DNA of 64,000 nucleotides from Robiginitomaculum sp. (GCA_002733495.1 NVVV01000005.1:1-64000), one strand, 5' to 3'; shown: positions 44,728 through 54,555, numbered from the stretch's first letter. The notes: generated by a model from the letters alone, not told the origin. Numbers and translations are program-made.

Positions 44728-46626
44728 ATGGCACGATTTTTCTTGATTTGCATACTGATCCTTACAGGCATGGGGCTGGCGGGGCAGAGCTTGGCACAGG
44801 AAAGCCTGCGCACTTTGAGCAATATGGAGCGTGACCAGACGTTGGACTGGAGCAATCCTGAACTTGGCTTTGATGTGATGTTGCCGCCGGGGGCCAGCGC
44901 CGCCACGCTGACACTTTATGCTGAGCCTGGCCAGACCTTGCCAGCGCCCGGAACCATACTGGTTGTTAGCATGAATGATCAGCCGGGGGTTGTTGTGGCC
45001 CCACGGCCAGAGGCGTTCAGCGCCCGTATTGATCTGCCTGCCGCACATTTGCGCGCGGGCAAAAACCATATCCGTATCGGTTTTGAGGGCAATATGGACA
45101 GTGCCTGCCCGATAAAATCAGATGGGGCCTGGCAAGTGGATCTGGCGCGCAGCCGTTTTGACCTTTCTGTATCAGCCAATATTGCCTCGTTTGAGGCGCT
45201 GGAAGACTGGCTGTCTGCTGGCCAGTGGGCACTGGATCGGGTGAGTATTTCTCAAGGTGATCTGGACGAGGCCCATTTTGCTGCCCTGGGCGCGCTGATA
45301 ACCCAGGGGCTGGCTGTGCGGGCTGGGCGTGTGCCACAGATTGTTGCCGCCGATGGTATCGCAGGCCTGGACTTTAAAGTGCGCATAAACCCCGCCCTTG
45401 CCGGGGCCGCAATGGCGCTGCGTCCGGGCGTTCGTCCGGTGGTGGAATTTCAGGGCCGTAATCAGGAAGATGTGCTGACTATGGCGCGCTTGTTTGCCGG
45501 GCGCATTATCCGCGTAAAGGGCACACGAGCCATTCCGGCCATGCTGGCCGGGGCCGCCATGATTCAGGGGCCGCAAGCGCTGGACGATATAGAGAAAATT
45601 CTGGCCCAACCGGCATGGGACACCCGCCCTTATGTTAACACGGTGCGGGCCCCCCATCATGGGTTAACCCGTCTTGTCGTCGAGATGGAGCGCCCGGACT
45701 GGGTCAGCCCAAATTCAGCGGTATTGATCAGCATTGATGGGCAAAAGCCAATAAAGAAACGCCTGAAAAACCAGATCAACCATTTTACCATTCCCATGAA
45801 ACGTAAAAGTGCCACGGTGGTTCGGGCTTTCAGTATTGAACATCAGGGACAGCCGGTTGATGGGAAAAACCATTGCGTACAGTCCGGCGCGGGGGCCCCG
45901 GCACGGGTGCTCTCTGCCCGCATTGAAACCAACGGCTATGAAAGCGCCCAGGGGCTGTCTCGTTTTGCCATTGATGGCGCACCTTTTGCCATAAGTGCAG
46001 GCGAGGGGGCAGCGATTATTTTTACCACCCAGTCTGATGCACAATTGCGCGCCGCATGGCGGGCCATGGCCCGGGTGGCACTGATCTCTGGCACGCCCTT
46101 GACGGGGGCCTGGTATGGCCGCTCCCCAAGGCTGGCCCCCCAAGGCGCGGCGTTGATGGTCTTTGGCCCGCGTCACCAGCTTGCCTCAGACATGTTAAAT
46201 GGCTTGCCACAGGTGTTTGCCACCGGCGCAGCGGCTGGCCCCGGTGATTATGAGCGTCGCCAATACCGCCCCACCATCGCTCGTGCGGCGTTTGCCGCCG
46301 ATACCGATCTGCCAGCGGGGCTGGGCGTTGCGGGCTGGACTGAGCGGAATGGTCAGCCGGTTCTGGTGATGACCGGCGATGCGCCGGGCGATTATATCCC
46401 GGCCATGCAGGCCTTTGCCGATGGGCCGGCGCTGGATTTCTTTGCGGGCCGTGTGGTGCGCTGGCGCGCTGGTCTGGTGGAAATTAACGATATTGGCGGG
46501 GGCGGGGCTGTGGCCCCGGCCAAAAAGAACCGCATGGGGCTATTATTCCTGATCGCAGGGCTTTGCCTCTCGGGTTTGTGGATCCGCATTTGGCAGCGAC
46601 TGTATACAAATTGGACACCCGCATAA
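44728..46626 (+). CDS. BcsB-like periplasmic protein (orphan)
   Basis: 632 aa. Signal peptide MARFFLICILILTGMGLAG cleaved near SLAQ|ES. The central part follows the BcsB (cellulose synthase subunit B) layout: jelly-roll/carbohydrate-binding stretch with LRAGKNHIRIGFEGNMDSAC and GAWQVDLARSRFDLSVSA (~residues 108-152), and a flavodoxin-like alpha/beta part with ALMVFGPRHQLASDMLNGL (~residue 475). It ends in one membrane helix (GLLFLIAGLCLSGLWIRIW) and a short cytoplasmic tail, as in BcsB. Cellulose synthase BcsA, PilZ, BcsC and BcsZ genes are all absent nearby. A role in another exopolysaccharide is possible. Confidence 0.78.
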   Translation: MARFFLICILILTGMGLAGQSLAQESLRTLSNMERDQTLDWSNPELGFDVMLPPGASAATLTLYAEPGQTLPAPGTILVVSMNDQPGVVVAPRPEAFSARIDLPAAHLRAGKNHIRIGFEGNMDSACPIKSDGAWQVDLARSRFDLSVSANIASFEALEDWLSAGQWALDRVSISQGDLDEAHFAALGALITQGLAVRAGRVPQIVAADGIAGLDFKVRINPALAGAAMALRPGVRPVVEFQGRNQEDVLTMARLFAGRIIRVKGTRAIPAMLAGAAMIQGPQALDDIEKILAQPAWDTRPYVNTVRAPHHGLTRLVVEMERPDWVSPNSAVLISIDGQKPIKKRLKNQINHFTIPMKRKSATVVRAFSIEHQGQPVDGKNHCVQSGAGAPARVLSARIETNGYESAQGLSRFAIDGAPFAISAGEGAAIIFTTQSDAQLRAAWRAMARVALISGTPLTGAWYGRSPRLAPQGAALMVFGPRHQLASDMLNGLPQVFATGAAAGPGDYERRQYRPTIARAAFAADTDLPAGLGVAGWTERNGQPVLVMTGDAPGDYIPAMQAFADGPALDFFAGRVVRWRAGLVEINDIGGGGAVAPAKKNRMGLLFLIAGLCLSGLWIRIWQRLYTNWTPA

Positions 46627-46662
46627 ACGAGATCGCAAGACAATGCCGCTATGGTCCCCTGA

Positions 46663-47610
46663 ATGAAACAGGGGATTATGGTGTTTTTACGCGGATTACT
46701 TTTTATTACACTGGCCTGTTTTGGCTCTGCTGGCAGTGCCTTTGGGGCCGAAGCCTATGAGGCGTATCGGGAACGCACATCCATGTTGCTGATCGCCGCC
46801 CATTGCGAGGCGCTGGGCGATCTGGAACACGCGGCGCTGGTCTCGGGTCAGGTACAGGCGCGCGGTGCGTTATTGCGCGCCGGTGAGGACCCGCAGGCGC
46901 TGGACGATCTGCAAATTGACCTCTCGCGCCGGGCACAAAATATCGCCTGTGAACGCGATGACGTCAAAGCAGAAATCGCCAGAATGCAAGAGGCTGCCCA
47001 GATCTGGTCGCGGCTTTACACCATGCGCTTTCCGGCGCGCTGGCAAAACTGGGAAGCCAGGCGCGATGATGCCCGCGACAAGGCGCGCTGGCGCATTCGG
47101 GCACCGCTGCGCAGCACCTCGGGTGGTGTGGTGGATTTTGGACTGGTGGCCGAGGGTGAAAAAGTATTTCTTGATCTGGTTATTATGGACCAGCGGGCAC
47201 CCTCCAGTGTCATTCTGAATATGCGCGATGCGGACCGGCTGGCGGCGCCCCTTGATACAGACATGCTGCGCCTTATGGGGCGAAAAGGGGATGATCCGGC
47301 CAGTTTAATGCCCCCCAAAAGCGTTATGAAAAGCTTTTTTGCTGTCGATAAAATGATAGCGCCAGAGTCCCTGACTGGCGAGAATGGGGCAAAGGCCAAG
47401 GCGGTCCTGTTTCGCTTTTCCGATAAGGCGCTGGACGCTTTTACAAAGCTGGACCCTCGCGATGTCGTCTCACTGGAACTGGTTTATCCGGGCCGGGGAC
47501 GCAACGCGCAAAAACGCGAACGCATTTATGCCGAGGCCGGGGATTTTGTCGCCGCGCGCCTGTTCGCTGAAACCTTCCCGCAGGAACGCAAAGCCCCTGC
47601 GGTCCGATAA
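46663..47610 (+). CDS. Exported protein of unknown function next to BcsB-like gene
   Basis: 315 aa; a start at the ATG 46678 is also possible and has AGGGG just upstream. Signal peptide GLLFITLACFGSAGSAFGA is cleaved before EAYEA. The mature protein is helical to about residue 130 with Cys pairs (AHCEAL, NIACERD) and then mixed alpha/beta (LRSTSGGVVDFGLVAEGEK, VVSLELVYPGRGRN). No family recognised. It is 36 bases after the BcsB-like gene, so the two are probably co-transcribed and act in the same periplasmic process. Confidence 0.7.
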   Translation: MKQGIMVFLRGLLFITLACFGSAGSAFGAEAYEAYRERTSMLLIAAHCEALGDLEHAALVSGQVQARGALLRAGEDPQALDDLQIDLSRRAQNIACERDDVKAEIARMQEAAQIWSRLYTMRFPARWQNWEARRDDARDKARWRIRAPLRSTSGGVVDFGLVAEGEKVFLDLVIMDQRAPSSVILNMRDADRLAAPLDTDMLRLMGRKGDDPASLMPPKSVMKSFFAVDKMIAPESLTGENGAKAKAVLFRFSDKALDAFTKLDPRDVVSLELVYPGRGRNAQKRERIYAEAGDFVAARLFAETFPQERKAPAVR

Positions 47611-47755
47611 ATGCCACCACCGAACAGGGTTCGGGCACAAACCCTGAACTGCACATATTGTTGCTGAAACGTAATCTCCATCGCGGTAATTTTAATTGGT
47701 TCGATGCGCGTTAGCGCGTAAGGGGGCCTCAGCATTTTCTATGGACGGATAGTAC

Positions 47756-49876
47756 GTGAATACAATCAGAGACATCTGGGTTTATGGCGCGCTTGTGTGT
47801 GCGGCTGGCTTGCTCATTTCAGGGCCGGTTCAGGCACAGAGCGTTAAGACAACAAAGGCGGCGCAAGCCGCACCTGCTGTTACCGAAGGTGTTTCCCTCT
47901 ATAATCAGGATTATTTTGCCGGTTATTTTCCGGTTACGGCGCTGGATATGGTGCGTCAGGTGCCGGGCTTTGCCATAAGTAATGGCGCCAATGTCCGTGG
48001 ATTTGGTGGTGCTCAGGGCAATGTTCTGATTGATGGGGAACGGCCCAGTACCAAGTCTGATGGCCTTGAGAATATTCTACAGCGTATTTCGGCTGATCGT
48101 GTTGATCATATTGAACTGATCCGAGGCTCAGTCCCCGATATAGATATGCGTGGCCTTAGCCGGGTGGTTAATGTTGTGCTGGCCACGGACAAGAAGAGTG
48201 ACCGCAATAACTGGTCATTGGAAACAACATTTTCGCGAAGGCGGGCCGTTGTGAATGGTGAATTTGTACACAATTTCACTATGGCCGGTGCAGATATAAC
48301 CCTGGGGCTGACCAGGCAGGGTGGGCCGTTTCGCTCAACAGGCATAGAGCGCCGCTTTGCCCCTGATCTTAGCGTACAGGAGCGCCGCGATGAGGCCGCG
48401 CAAAGGAATTTTTCCTTCTTGTCGCCAACCTTTAATCTGGAAAAGAAATTTGCCAATGATCATGTGTTGCGGCTGAATGCTAAAGGCAATGACACAAAGT
48501 TTACGCGCAATGAGTTTTCGTTTGTAGAGACCCCGACGCCAGACGTCTTTTCCTTTTTACGCTTTGATACAAATACCGCGCGTTCAGATACGCGCAGCTC
48601 GGAATTTGGTGGTGATTACAGCTTTCCAATTGGGAAAACGCTCGACGTGAAAATCATTGGCCTGCGCAATGATAATAAAAGCGACGGTATTTTTTCATCA
48701 ACCAGCATAGATGGTCAGGGACTATCATCCGCCTCGCGCGTGACCACGCGTAATGTAACCTCCGAGAGTATTTCCAGAGTGGTGGTTGATTGGGAGCTAA
48801 GCAAAAAGCACAGTCTGCAATTTTCTGCTGAGGGTGCGTTGAATGCTCTGAATGCCAATTTACAATTGGACGTTGATAGTGGCACTGGCTTTGCGCGCGT
48901 CGACCTGCCTGTCAGTGATACGCGGGTCAAAGAGCGTCGCGGGGAAGTCTCGGCCTCCTGGGTTTATATCCCCAGCGCCAAATGGACGCTGGAAAGCGGA
49001 TTAAAATTTGAAAAATCACGTCTAAGCCAGAGCGGCGATGCCAGCCGGACACGGAATTTTTCTTTTCCCAAGCCGTCATTCACCGCCAGTTATAATATGA
49101 GCGATCAAAACCAGCTTCGCCTGACGGCAGTGCGTAATGTGTCGCAGTTGAATTTCAATGATTTTGTCACTTCGGTTAATCTGACCGATGATCTGACCGA
49201 TGTCGGCAATCCGGAGTTAGAGCCTGATCGCACCTGGACCGTGAAGGCGGAATGGGAGCGGCGGTTTGCCAAAAAAGGCTCGGTGACCTTTAGCGCTAAC
49301 CGTGACTGGATTACCCAGGTGCAGGGGCGGGTGCCGGTTGATAACCGCTTTGATGCCCCCGGTAATCTGGGCAGTGCCACACGCTGGCGCCTTAGCATGG
49401 TTGCGCGCCTGCCGCTGGATTTTGTGGGTCTGAAAAATGCCACGCTGGATGCCACTGGCTTTGTCACGGACTCGTCCGTTATAGATCCGGTAACGGGTGT
49501 TCGGCGTGCCCTTGAGCGTGAAGCGCACGATAATTTCACTTTTAGTTTTCGCCAGGACATTAGCGCCAAACGCATTGCCTGGGGCTGGGCTTATAATAAC
49601 GGGGTTTCACGGCGACAATTCAGATTGTTCGAGGAACGGGTGGATCGTTCCGGTGGTGGGCGGGGCAGCCCCAAGGCCTTTAGTGCGTTTATTGAAACAA
49701 CCCGGTTTGCTGGCGTAACGGCGACGTTTGACGTGCGCAACATTCTCAATCGTCCAAGTACCCGCAGCCGGACGTTCTTTGATGGCCCGCGCTCGGACAT
49801 GGTTATCAGCGCCATAGAATCACAGCAGCGCAAATCGGGCCTGCGCTACAGGCTGCAATTGCGCGGATCGTTCTAA
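47756..49876 (+). CDS. TonB-dependent-receptor-like outer-membrane protein
   Basis: 706 aa from a GTG. Signal peptide ends near GPVQAQ|SV. A plug domain follows (TALDMVRQVPGFAISNG, VRGFGGAQGNVLIDGERPS, ISADRVDHIELIRGS; ~residues 60-130) and then a long run of amphipathic strands to a final RLQLRGSF. No clear TonB box (such as ETVVVTA) is seen, though SVKTTKAAQAAPAVTEGVS lies in that place. Substrate unknown. Because it follows the BcsB-like pair it may handle the same polymer, but it is 145 bases away and may have its own promoter. Its stop overlaps that of gspE on the opposite strand. Confidence 0.85.
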   Translation: MNTIRDIWVYGALVCAAGLLISGPVQAQSVKTTKAAQAAPAVTEGVSLYNQDYFAGYFPVTALDMVRQVPGFAISNGANVRGFGGAQGNVLIDGERPSTKSDGLENILQRISADRVDHIELIRGSVPDIDMRGLSRVVNVVLATDKKSDRNNWSLETTFSRRRAVVNGEFVHNFTMAGADITLGLTRQGGPFRSTGIERRFAPDLSVQERRDEAAQRNFSFLSPTFNLEKKFANDHVLRLNAKGNDTKFTRNEFSFVETPTPDVFSFLRFDTNTARSDTRSSEFGGDYSFPIGKTLDVKIIGLRNDNKSDGIFSSTSIDGQGLSSASRVTTRNVTSESISRVVVDWELSKKHSLQFSAEGALNALNANLQLDVDSGTGFARVDLPVSDTRVKERRGEVSASWVYIPSAKWTLESGLKFEKSRLSQSGDASRTRNFSFPKPSFTASYNMSDQNQLRLTAVRNVSQLNFNDFVTSVNLTDDLTDVGNPELEPDRTWTVKAEWERRFAKKGSVTFSANRDWITQVQGRVPVDNRFDAPGNLGSATRWRLSMVARLPLDFVGLKNATLDATGFVTDSSVIDPVTGVRRALEREAHDNFTFSFRQDISAKRIAWGWAYNNGVSRRQFRLFEERVDRSGGGRGSPKAFSAFIETTRFAGVTATFDVRNILNRPSTRSRTFFDGPRSDMVISAIESQQRKSGLRYRLQLRGSF

Positions 49877-51654
49877 GTCGGCAGTTCTTCGGTTTCTGAT
49901 TGCTGTTCGGCACCGCAAACCCGCAACACTTCTTCAACGGTGGTTGTGCCCTGGCGCGCTTTTAGAAGTCCATCTTCCAGCAGGGTTTGAAAGCCTTGCT
50001 TGCGCGCCACTTTGAGAAGGCGGGACATATGCGCGTGGTCCAAAATGGCATCGCGCAATTCATCATTGATGGCGACAACTTCAAAAACCGCAATACGCCC
50101 CGCATAGCCCGTATTGGCGCATTGCGCACACCCTGTGGCCTTTTTCCAATTGGCCTTTTCTTTTATTTCCTGGGCCATGACCAGGCCAGCTCGGCTCAGC
50201 CGTTTCAGCATGGCCTCGCCTTCGCCCACGGTATCTGTGGCGGCGCAATGCGGGCACAACCGGCGAACCAGCCTTTGTGCCGCCAGCCCGCGAACAGCGG
50301 CGGCGATCATATAAGGCTCCAGCCCCAGATCTTCCATCCGCGCAATGGCGGCAAGGGCTGAATTGGTATGCACAGTCGAGAGCACCAAATGCCCGGTCAG
50401 CGCCGCCTGCGCCGCTATGGTGGCGGTTTCACCATCACGGATTTCCCCGACCATGATAATGTCCGGATCCTGACGCAAAATGGCGCGCAGGCCCTTGGCG
50501 AAGGTATAACCAATCTCGGCCTTGGTCTGGATTTGCACAACCCCGTCCATGTCATATTCGATTGGGTCCTCAATCGAGATGATTTTGGTCACACCATCAT
50601 TGAGTTGTTGCAGGCTGCGATAAAGCGTTGTGGATTTGCCTGATCCGGTTGGCCCGGTGACCAGAATCACACCGTTGGGGCTTTGGGTTAGCTCTTGCAT
50701 GACGGCATTGGCGCGCCCGGTCAGGCCAAGGCCCTTCATATCGGGCAATTCGCCTTCTTTTTTGAGAAGGCGCAGCACCATGCTTTCGCCCCATGATCCC
50801 GGCAGGGAAGACACCCGCAAATCAATCGCATGCCCGGCAAAGCGAATGGTCTGGCGTCCATCCTGTGGCAGGCGTCGCTCGGCAATGTCCATGCCCGAAA
50901 GCAGTTTTACCCGGCTGGTGATCGCATCTAAAATACCCCTTGGCTCGCTTTGGCGGGTGTGCAAAACCCCATCAATGCGATAGCGCACTTTAAATTCATG
51001 CTCGAAAGGTTCGATATGAATATCCGAGGCATTGTCCTTTAGCGCCGTAGCAAACATGTTGTTGACGAAATCAATAACCGGCGCTTCTTCGGCCATTTCT
51101 TTCAGGCGCGCCGTATCGTGCAGATCACCGTCATCGTCTGAGGCGGTGCCAAGACTCTCATTGATATAATAGAGACAGCGCTCAATAAACTGGTTGCTGC
51201 TCAGCCAATAGTGAATGGCCCCGGCATCAGCATAGCCATTGCCATCTTCATCCTGTTGCGCACAGATCCTGTGCCAGCGTCCTTCGATGTTTTCCTGAAT
51301 GGCCGGGTTCAGAATGTGCCGGGCCACCACGTTTAAGGCCTTTTTGCCATTTTCCTGGCTGATCCAGATCGCGGCAGTGTTGGCCAGAAACCAGCGCGGC
51401 GATATTTTCAGAAGCTGGATGGCCTGTTCATGCTGTTCAGAGTCGCCGGGCGCAGTGGCGACATCCAGAATAGGTAGATCCAGCTGTTCAGAAAGAGAGG
51501 CCAGCAAGGCCTCTTCGGTCAAAGCCCCCAGGCGCAGGAGGGCCTGACCGATCAAGCCGCCGGTTTCCTCCTGCAGGCGCAAGGCCTGTGTCAGGTCTTT
51601 TTGGGTTATTAGCCCCCGGTTTAGAAGAATTTGACCAATGAGTTCAGTATGCAT
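49873..51654 (-). CDS. gspE: Type II secretion ATPase GspE
   Basis: 593 aa from the ATG at 51654; an 83-codon upstream extension is rejected as non-homologous. An MshEN/GspE N-terminal domain (LIGQILLNRGLITQKDLTQA) precedes the ATPase with Walker A GPTGSGKSTTLYR (~residue 340), Asp box IISIEDPIEYDMDG, Walker B IIMVGEIRDGETA and His box LSTVHTNSALAA. A four-Cys zinc site (CPHC, CAQC) lies near the C-terminus. Between the first domain and the ATPase there is an insert containing DEDGNGYAD, which looks like a calcium-binding loop. It powers pseudopilus assembly and is divergent from gspJ. Confidence 0.96.
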   Translation of the reverse strand: MHTELIGQILLNRGLITQKDLTQALRLQEETGGLIGQALLRLGALTEEALLASLSEQLDLPILDVATAPGDSEQHEQAIQLLKISPRWFLANTAAIWISQENGKKALNVVARHILNPAIQENIEGRWHRICAQQDEDGNGYADAGAIHYWLSSNQFIERCLYYINESLGTASDDDGDLHDTARLKEMAEEAPVIDFVNNMFATALKDNASDIHIEPFEHEFKVRYRIDGVLHTRQSEPRGILDAITSRVKLLSGMDIAERRLPQDGRQTIRFAGHAIDLRVSSLPGSWGESMVLRLLKKEGELPDMKGLGLTGRANAVMQELTQSPNGVILVTGPTGSGKSTTLYRSLQQLNDGVTKIISIEDPIEYDMDGVVQIQTKAEIGYTFAKGLRAILRQDPDIIMVGEIRDGETATIAAQAALTGHLVLSTVHTNSALAAIARMEDLGLEPYMIAAAVRGLAAQRLVRRLCPHCAATDTVGEGEAMLKRLSRAGLVMAQEIKEKANWKKATGCAQCANTGYAGRIAVFEVVAINDELRDAILDHAHMSRLLKVARKQGFQTLLEDGLLKARQGTTTVEEVLRVCGAEQQSETEELPT

Positions 51655-51854
51655 GCCTGCCTTATAGGCGGCGCGTCGTTTCTTGAGAATAGCAAAAAAA
51701 GATAAAATCACTGATACAGGCATGCGGGCGACAAAAAATGGCGCGGGGTATGCATAATGGGCTGCCTCCTCGCATTTACGCCTGAGGGCGCATAGTATAA
51801 TTTGCAATTGCGATTGGCATTTTGCCCACAATCGCATGTTAGCCTGATGACGTA
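51655..51854. promoter_or_regulatory. Divergent intergenic region between gspE and gspJ
   Basis: 200 bases between the two divergent starts, with an AT-rich core near 51785-51810 (AGTATAATTTGCAATTGCGA). TATAAT on the + strand (about 51797) and TATACT on the minus strand overlap there, so both operons may fire from the same spot. No -35 is convincing for either. Confidence 0.35.
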
Positions 51855-52496
51855 ATGGATGTTTTGAACCACCAGAGCAGAACCACCCAAAGCGGGTTTT
51901 CATTAATGGAAACCCTGTTGGCGCTGGCCATTATGTCGGTGGCCTCACTGGCTTTGTTTCAGTCTACGGTGACTTTGTTACGCCTGTCAGATCGCACAGT
52001 GAATGCAGCCTTAAAATCCCAAGACGAGGCCATAATTCAAAAAAGCTTTTCACAGCTGGTCGCAGGTATGGTTCAGGCTTGGCCTGAGGACAAAAAGCAT
52101 GTTTTCAGAGGAGATGCGGAAGGGTTTTCTGGCCTGACCCGGACACCGTTTCACACGCTGACACCTGGGTTAAACCCATTCTCCCTAAGTGTGCAAAATG
52201 ATGCGGACAAGTCCAGACTGATCTATCAAAGCGGGGATGTTGAATGGGTCTTGCAGGAATTTGCATTTCCCAATGCGCGCATCTCCTACCTTGGCGCTGA
52301 TCATGCCTGGCGCCCAGTCTGGCCACCAAAAATGACACCTAAAGTTGATAGTTTTAATAGTGAAGAGTTCTTTTTCCCCCCGTCTTTTCCTTTGGCAATC
52401 AAACTTTCAATAGGCCAGGATGATGGGCGCGAGGCCATGGTCTGGATCGCCGCCACCGAAAACCGGGCGGAATTGCCTGTCTCGGGAGAGTTTTAG
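51855..52496 (+). CDS. gspJ: Type II secretion minor pseudopilin GspJ
   Basis: 213 aa. A prepilin leader ending at Gly14 is followed by FSLMETLLALAIMSVASLAL, with Glu at +5. The globular part contains FPNARISYLGADHAWRPVW and LAIKLSIGQDDGR, the GspJ pattern (strand, W..W, then LP.AV-like strand). GspJ forms the pseudopilus tip with GspI, GspK and GspX. It heads a co-directional run gspJKLMCDI; its stop touches the GTG of gspK. Confidence 0.88.
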   Translation: MDVLNHQSRTTQSGFSLMETLLALAIMSVASLALFQSTVTLLRLSDRTVNAALKSQDEAIIQKSFSQLVAGMVQAWPEDKKHVFRGDAEGFSGLTRTPFHTLTPGLNPFSLSVQNDADKSRLIYQSGDVEWVLQEFAFPNARISYLGADHAWRPVWPPKMTPKVDSFNSEEFFFPPSFPLAIKLSIGQDDGREAMVWIAATENRAELPVSGEF

Positions 52497-53546
52497 GTGA
52501 ACCTCCCTGCGCACCATAAGCCCGGACAAGACGCAGATGGTTTTGTGCTGCCCTATGTTCTGGTCGTTATCTTTATACTGGCGCTAACCAGCGCAATTGC
52601 GATCCGTTCGTTAAACACATCTGGCCAGATCATTATCGACCTGAATGCAGATATGCTCGCTGAACAACGTCTGGCGACTGCCGAGGCGGACACACTTTAT
52701 GTCTTCCTCACCAGCGCGGGGGTCAAAGGCGGTATTGATACCAGCAATACGGTGTGGACTGCGGAGGAAGAGCTTGACGGGTTTGATGCTTCTCGTTTGT
52801 CCGATGGGGCCTTGTGGTCAGCAGCCGGGGGGGGGCGCGTTTCAAAATACGCATCAGGCGAGGTTAGCGTTATTTATCGGGACACCTCGGGATTGATACC
52901 GATCAATCAAGATGCGCCAGAAATGATGGCCATGCTGTTTAAGGGGCTGGGCCTGGGACTGAACGACAGAAAAGCAGCGGCGGCAAAACTGGCGGATTAT
53001 ATTGATCAGGATAATCGCCGTCGTTTTCGCGGTGCAGAACGGGCTGATTATCGGTTGAAAAGACGCCCTCGGCCCAGCAATGCGCCTTTGCGCGCCTATG
53101 AGGAATTGTATCAGATAATCGCCTGGGATGATTTATTAACACCCCAGATGAATAAGCGTTTGCGTGATTTCACAACATTGACCACTTCAAGCGCTTATTA
53201 TAGAACGAAATTCCTAAGCTCCGAGCTTGCAAATATTCTTGGTGTGGACGGGGAAGGTAAGGCAAACACAACGCTTCGTCGTCAGAATATTGACATCGCT
53301 GACCTTGCGTCATTGATAGATGAAACGCCGACGCTGCAAGGGCGATTTATTTTCTCTACGCCAAAAATATCAGGAAAAATAATCGTTAGAGTTGTTGAAT
53401 TGGAAAAATCGCCAAACGCGCCGAGTGGACCGTTCAGGAGATATTTTATATTTGAGGAAACAAGGGATGTCGGTGACAACAATGACAACATTGAGGGCAA
53501 AACCTTTCTCCCTGTTTTCACGGCGCTTGATAGGCGCGTTCAGTAA
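52497..53546 (+). CDS. gspK: Type II secretion minor pseudopilin GspK
   Basis: 349 aa starting with GTG directly after the gspJ stop. The prepilin site is Gly15/Phe16 (GFVLPYVLVVIFILALTS) without Glu at +5, as is usual in GspK. The SAM-like domain shows TSGLIPINQDAPEMMAMLF and AAKLADYIDQDNRRR followed by GAERADYRL, the GspK signature. It caps the pseudopilus tip. The end runs 80 bases into the frame of the next gene. Confidence 0.93.
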   Translation: MNLPAHHKPGQDADGFVLPYVLVVIFILALTSAIAIRSLNTSGQIIIDLNADMLAEQRLATAEADTLYVFLTSAGVKGGIDTSNTVWTAEEELDGFDASRLSDGALWSAAGGGRVSKYASGEVSVIYRDTSGLIPINQDAPEMMAMLFKGLGLGLNDRKAAAAKLADYIDQDNRRRFRGAERADYRLKRRPRPSNAPLRAYEELYQIIAWDDLLTPQMNKRLRDFTTLTTSSAYYRTKFLSSELANILGVDGEGKANTTLRRQNIDIADLASLIDETPTLQGRFIFSTPKISGKIIVRVVELEKSPNAPSGPFRRYFIFEETRDVGDNNDNIEGKTFLPVFTALDRRVQ

Positions 53547-54555
53547 TGGCGCGCTGGAAACGGTCAAAGATGGCGGTTTGCTTCATGTTGATGCCATTAT
53601 TGTTTCTCGTGCGCTTTGCGGTTTTCAACGCATAAGTCTACCGAACGGGTCTCGCAATGCCATCAAGGCTGCCTTGTTGCAGGCCGAGCGTGATGCGCCG
53701 TCTGAAGCCAGCCTGTCACAGCTTACCCAGGATCCCCAGAACAAGAAAATGGCAGGGCTGTGGACCTGGCCTGCAACCCAAAGCGCGGATGGCAAAAACG
53801 CTTCGACGCCCATACGCAGCTTTCCGGAAACGCTGGCGCGTCAGCCGATGTCATCTGGCAGACGTCTGGTACAATGCCTTGACGGCGTAGAGGGACAGGT
53901 CTGGGATCAGGGAGGGCTGATTGCCAGCCGCTGGTGGCCTGATGCGCCGGAACAGGGGCAATGGCTGGCATTTTTGCGCTCAGCACGTCTGAAAACGGAT
54001 GAGATTGACCTTGCCCCCCCTCCTGTTACCGAGGTGCCGTGGCGAACTGATCTTCCTGTATTCCAGGGTGCACTGGATTTGGCACAATCCTTGGTTACAC
54101 CGCTGCGTTTGGTGGTGGTTTCAGGAACAGTTCTTGGTGCTGTTCTGATCTATTCCGGGGCGCAATATTTACATTATTCTCAAACCCTGAAATCTTTGCA
54201 GACGCAGATCGCCGCCAGAAAGGAATTGGTCAGTGATGTGTTGGCTGATCGCAATCAGGCCATGCAAAACCTCCAGACTATAAACACAATGATACAAATG
54301 GGCGGGTCGACGGCCTTGCTCGAGGCCCTAGCCGGTATGTTAGGCAAGCTGCAGGGTAAGGATTTGGAAATATTAAGGGTTTCGCTGACTGATGGACAAG
54401 TATTTGTCCGGGTGAAGGGAAAACCGGATGTCAATGGTGCGGCCCTGGTCAAGCTTCTTGAGAGCGACAAGGCTATCGAGCAGGTTTCGGTTAATTTCAA
54501 GCGAAACGATGTTATTGATGTGAATGCTTTACTTGCGGGATATAACAGCCAATGA
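53467..54555 (+). CDS. gspL: Type II secretion inner-membrane protein GspL
   Basis: 362 aa from the ATG at 53467 (GAGGA nine bases upstream), overlapping gspK by 80 bases. The cytoplasmic N-terminal domain is divergent (WWPDAPEQGQWLAFLRSA near residue 175). One membrane helix (LRLVVVSGTVLGAVLIYSG, ~residues 215-235) is followed by a periplasmic coiled coil (LKSLQTQIAARKELVSDVL) and a ferredoxin-like end. GspL recruits GspE to the membrane. Identity rests on topology and on its place between gspK and gspM. Confidence 0.8.
   Translation: MSVTTMTTLRAKPFSLFSRRLIGAFSNGALETVKDGGLLHVDAIIVSRALCGFQRISLPNGSRNAIKAALLQAERDAPSEASLSQLTQDPQNKKMAGLWTWPATQSADGKNASTPIRSFPETLARQPMSSGRRLVQCLDGVEGQVWDQGGLIASRWWPDAPEQGQWLAFLRSARLKTDEIDLAPPPVTEVPWRTDLPVFQGALDLAQSLVTPLRLVVVSGTVLGAVLIYSGAQYLHYSQTLKSLQTQIAARKELVSDVLADRNQAMQNLQTINTMIQMGGSTALLEALAGMLGKLQGKDLEILRVSLTDGQVFVRVKGKPDVNGAALVKLLESDKAIEQVSVNFKRNDVIDVNALLAGYNSQ

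Noticed and set aside
51655-51903. 83-codon N-terminal extension of GspE
   Set aside because: It overlaps the gspJ start and the shared promoter region and has no GspE homology. GspE begins at MHTELIGQILL.
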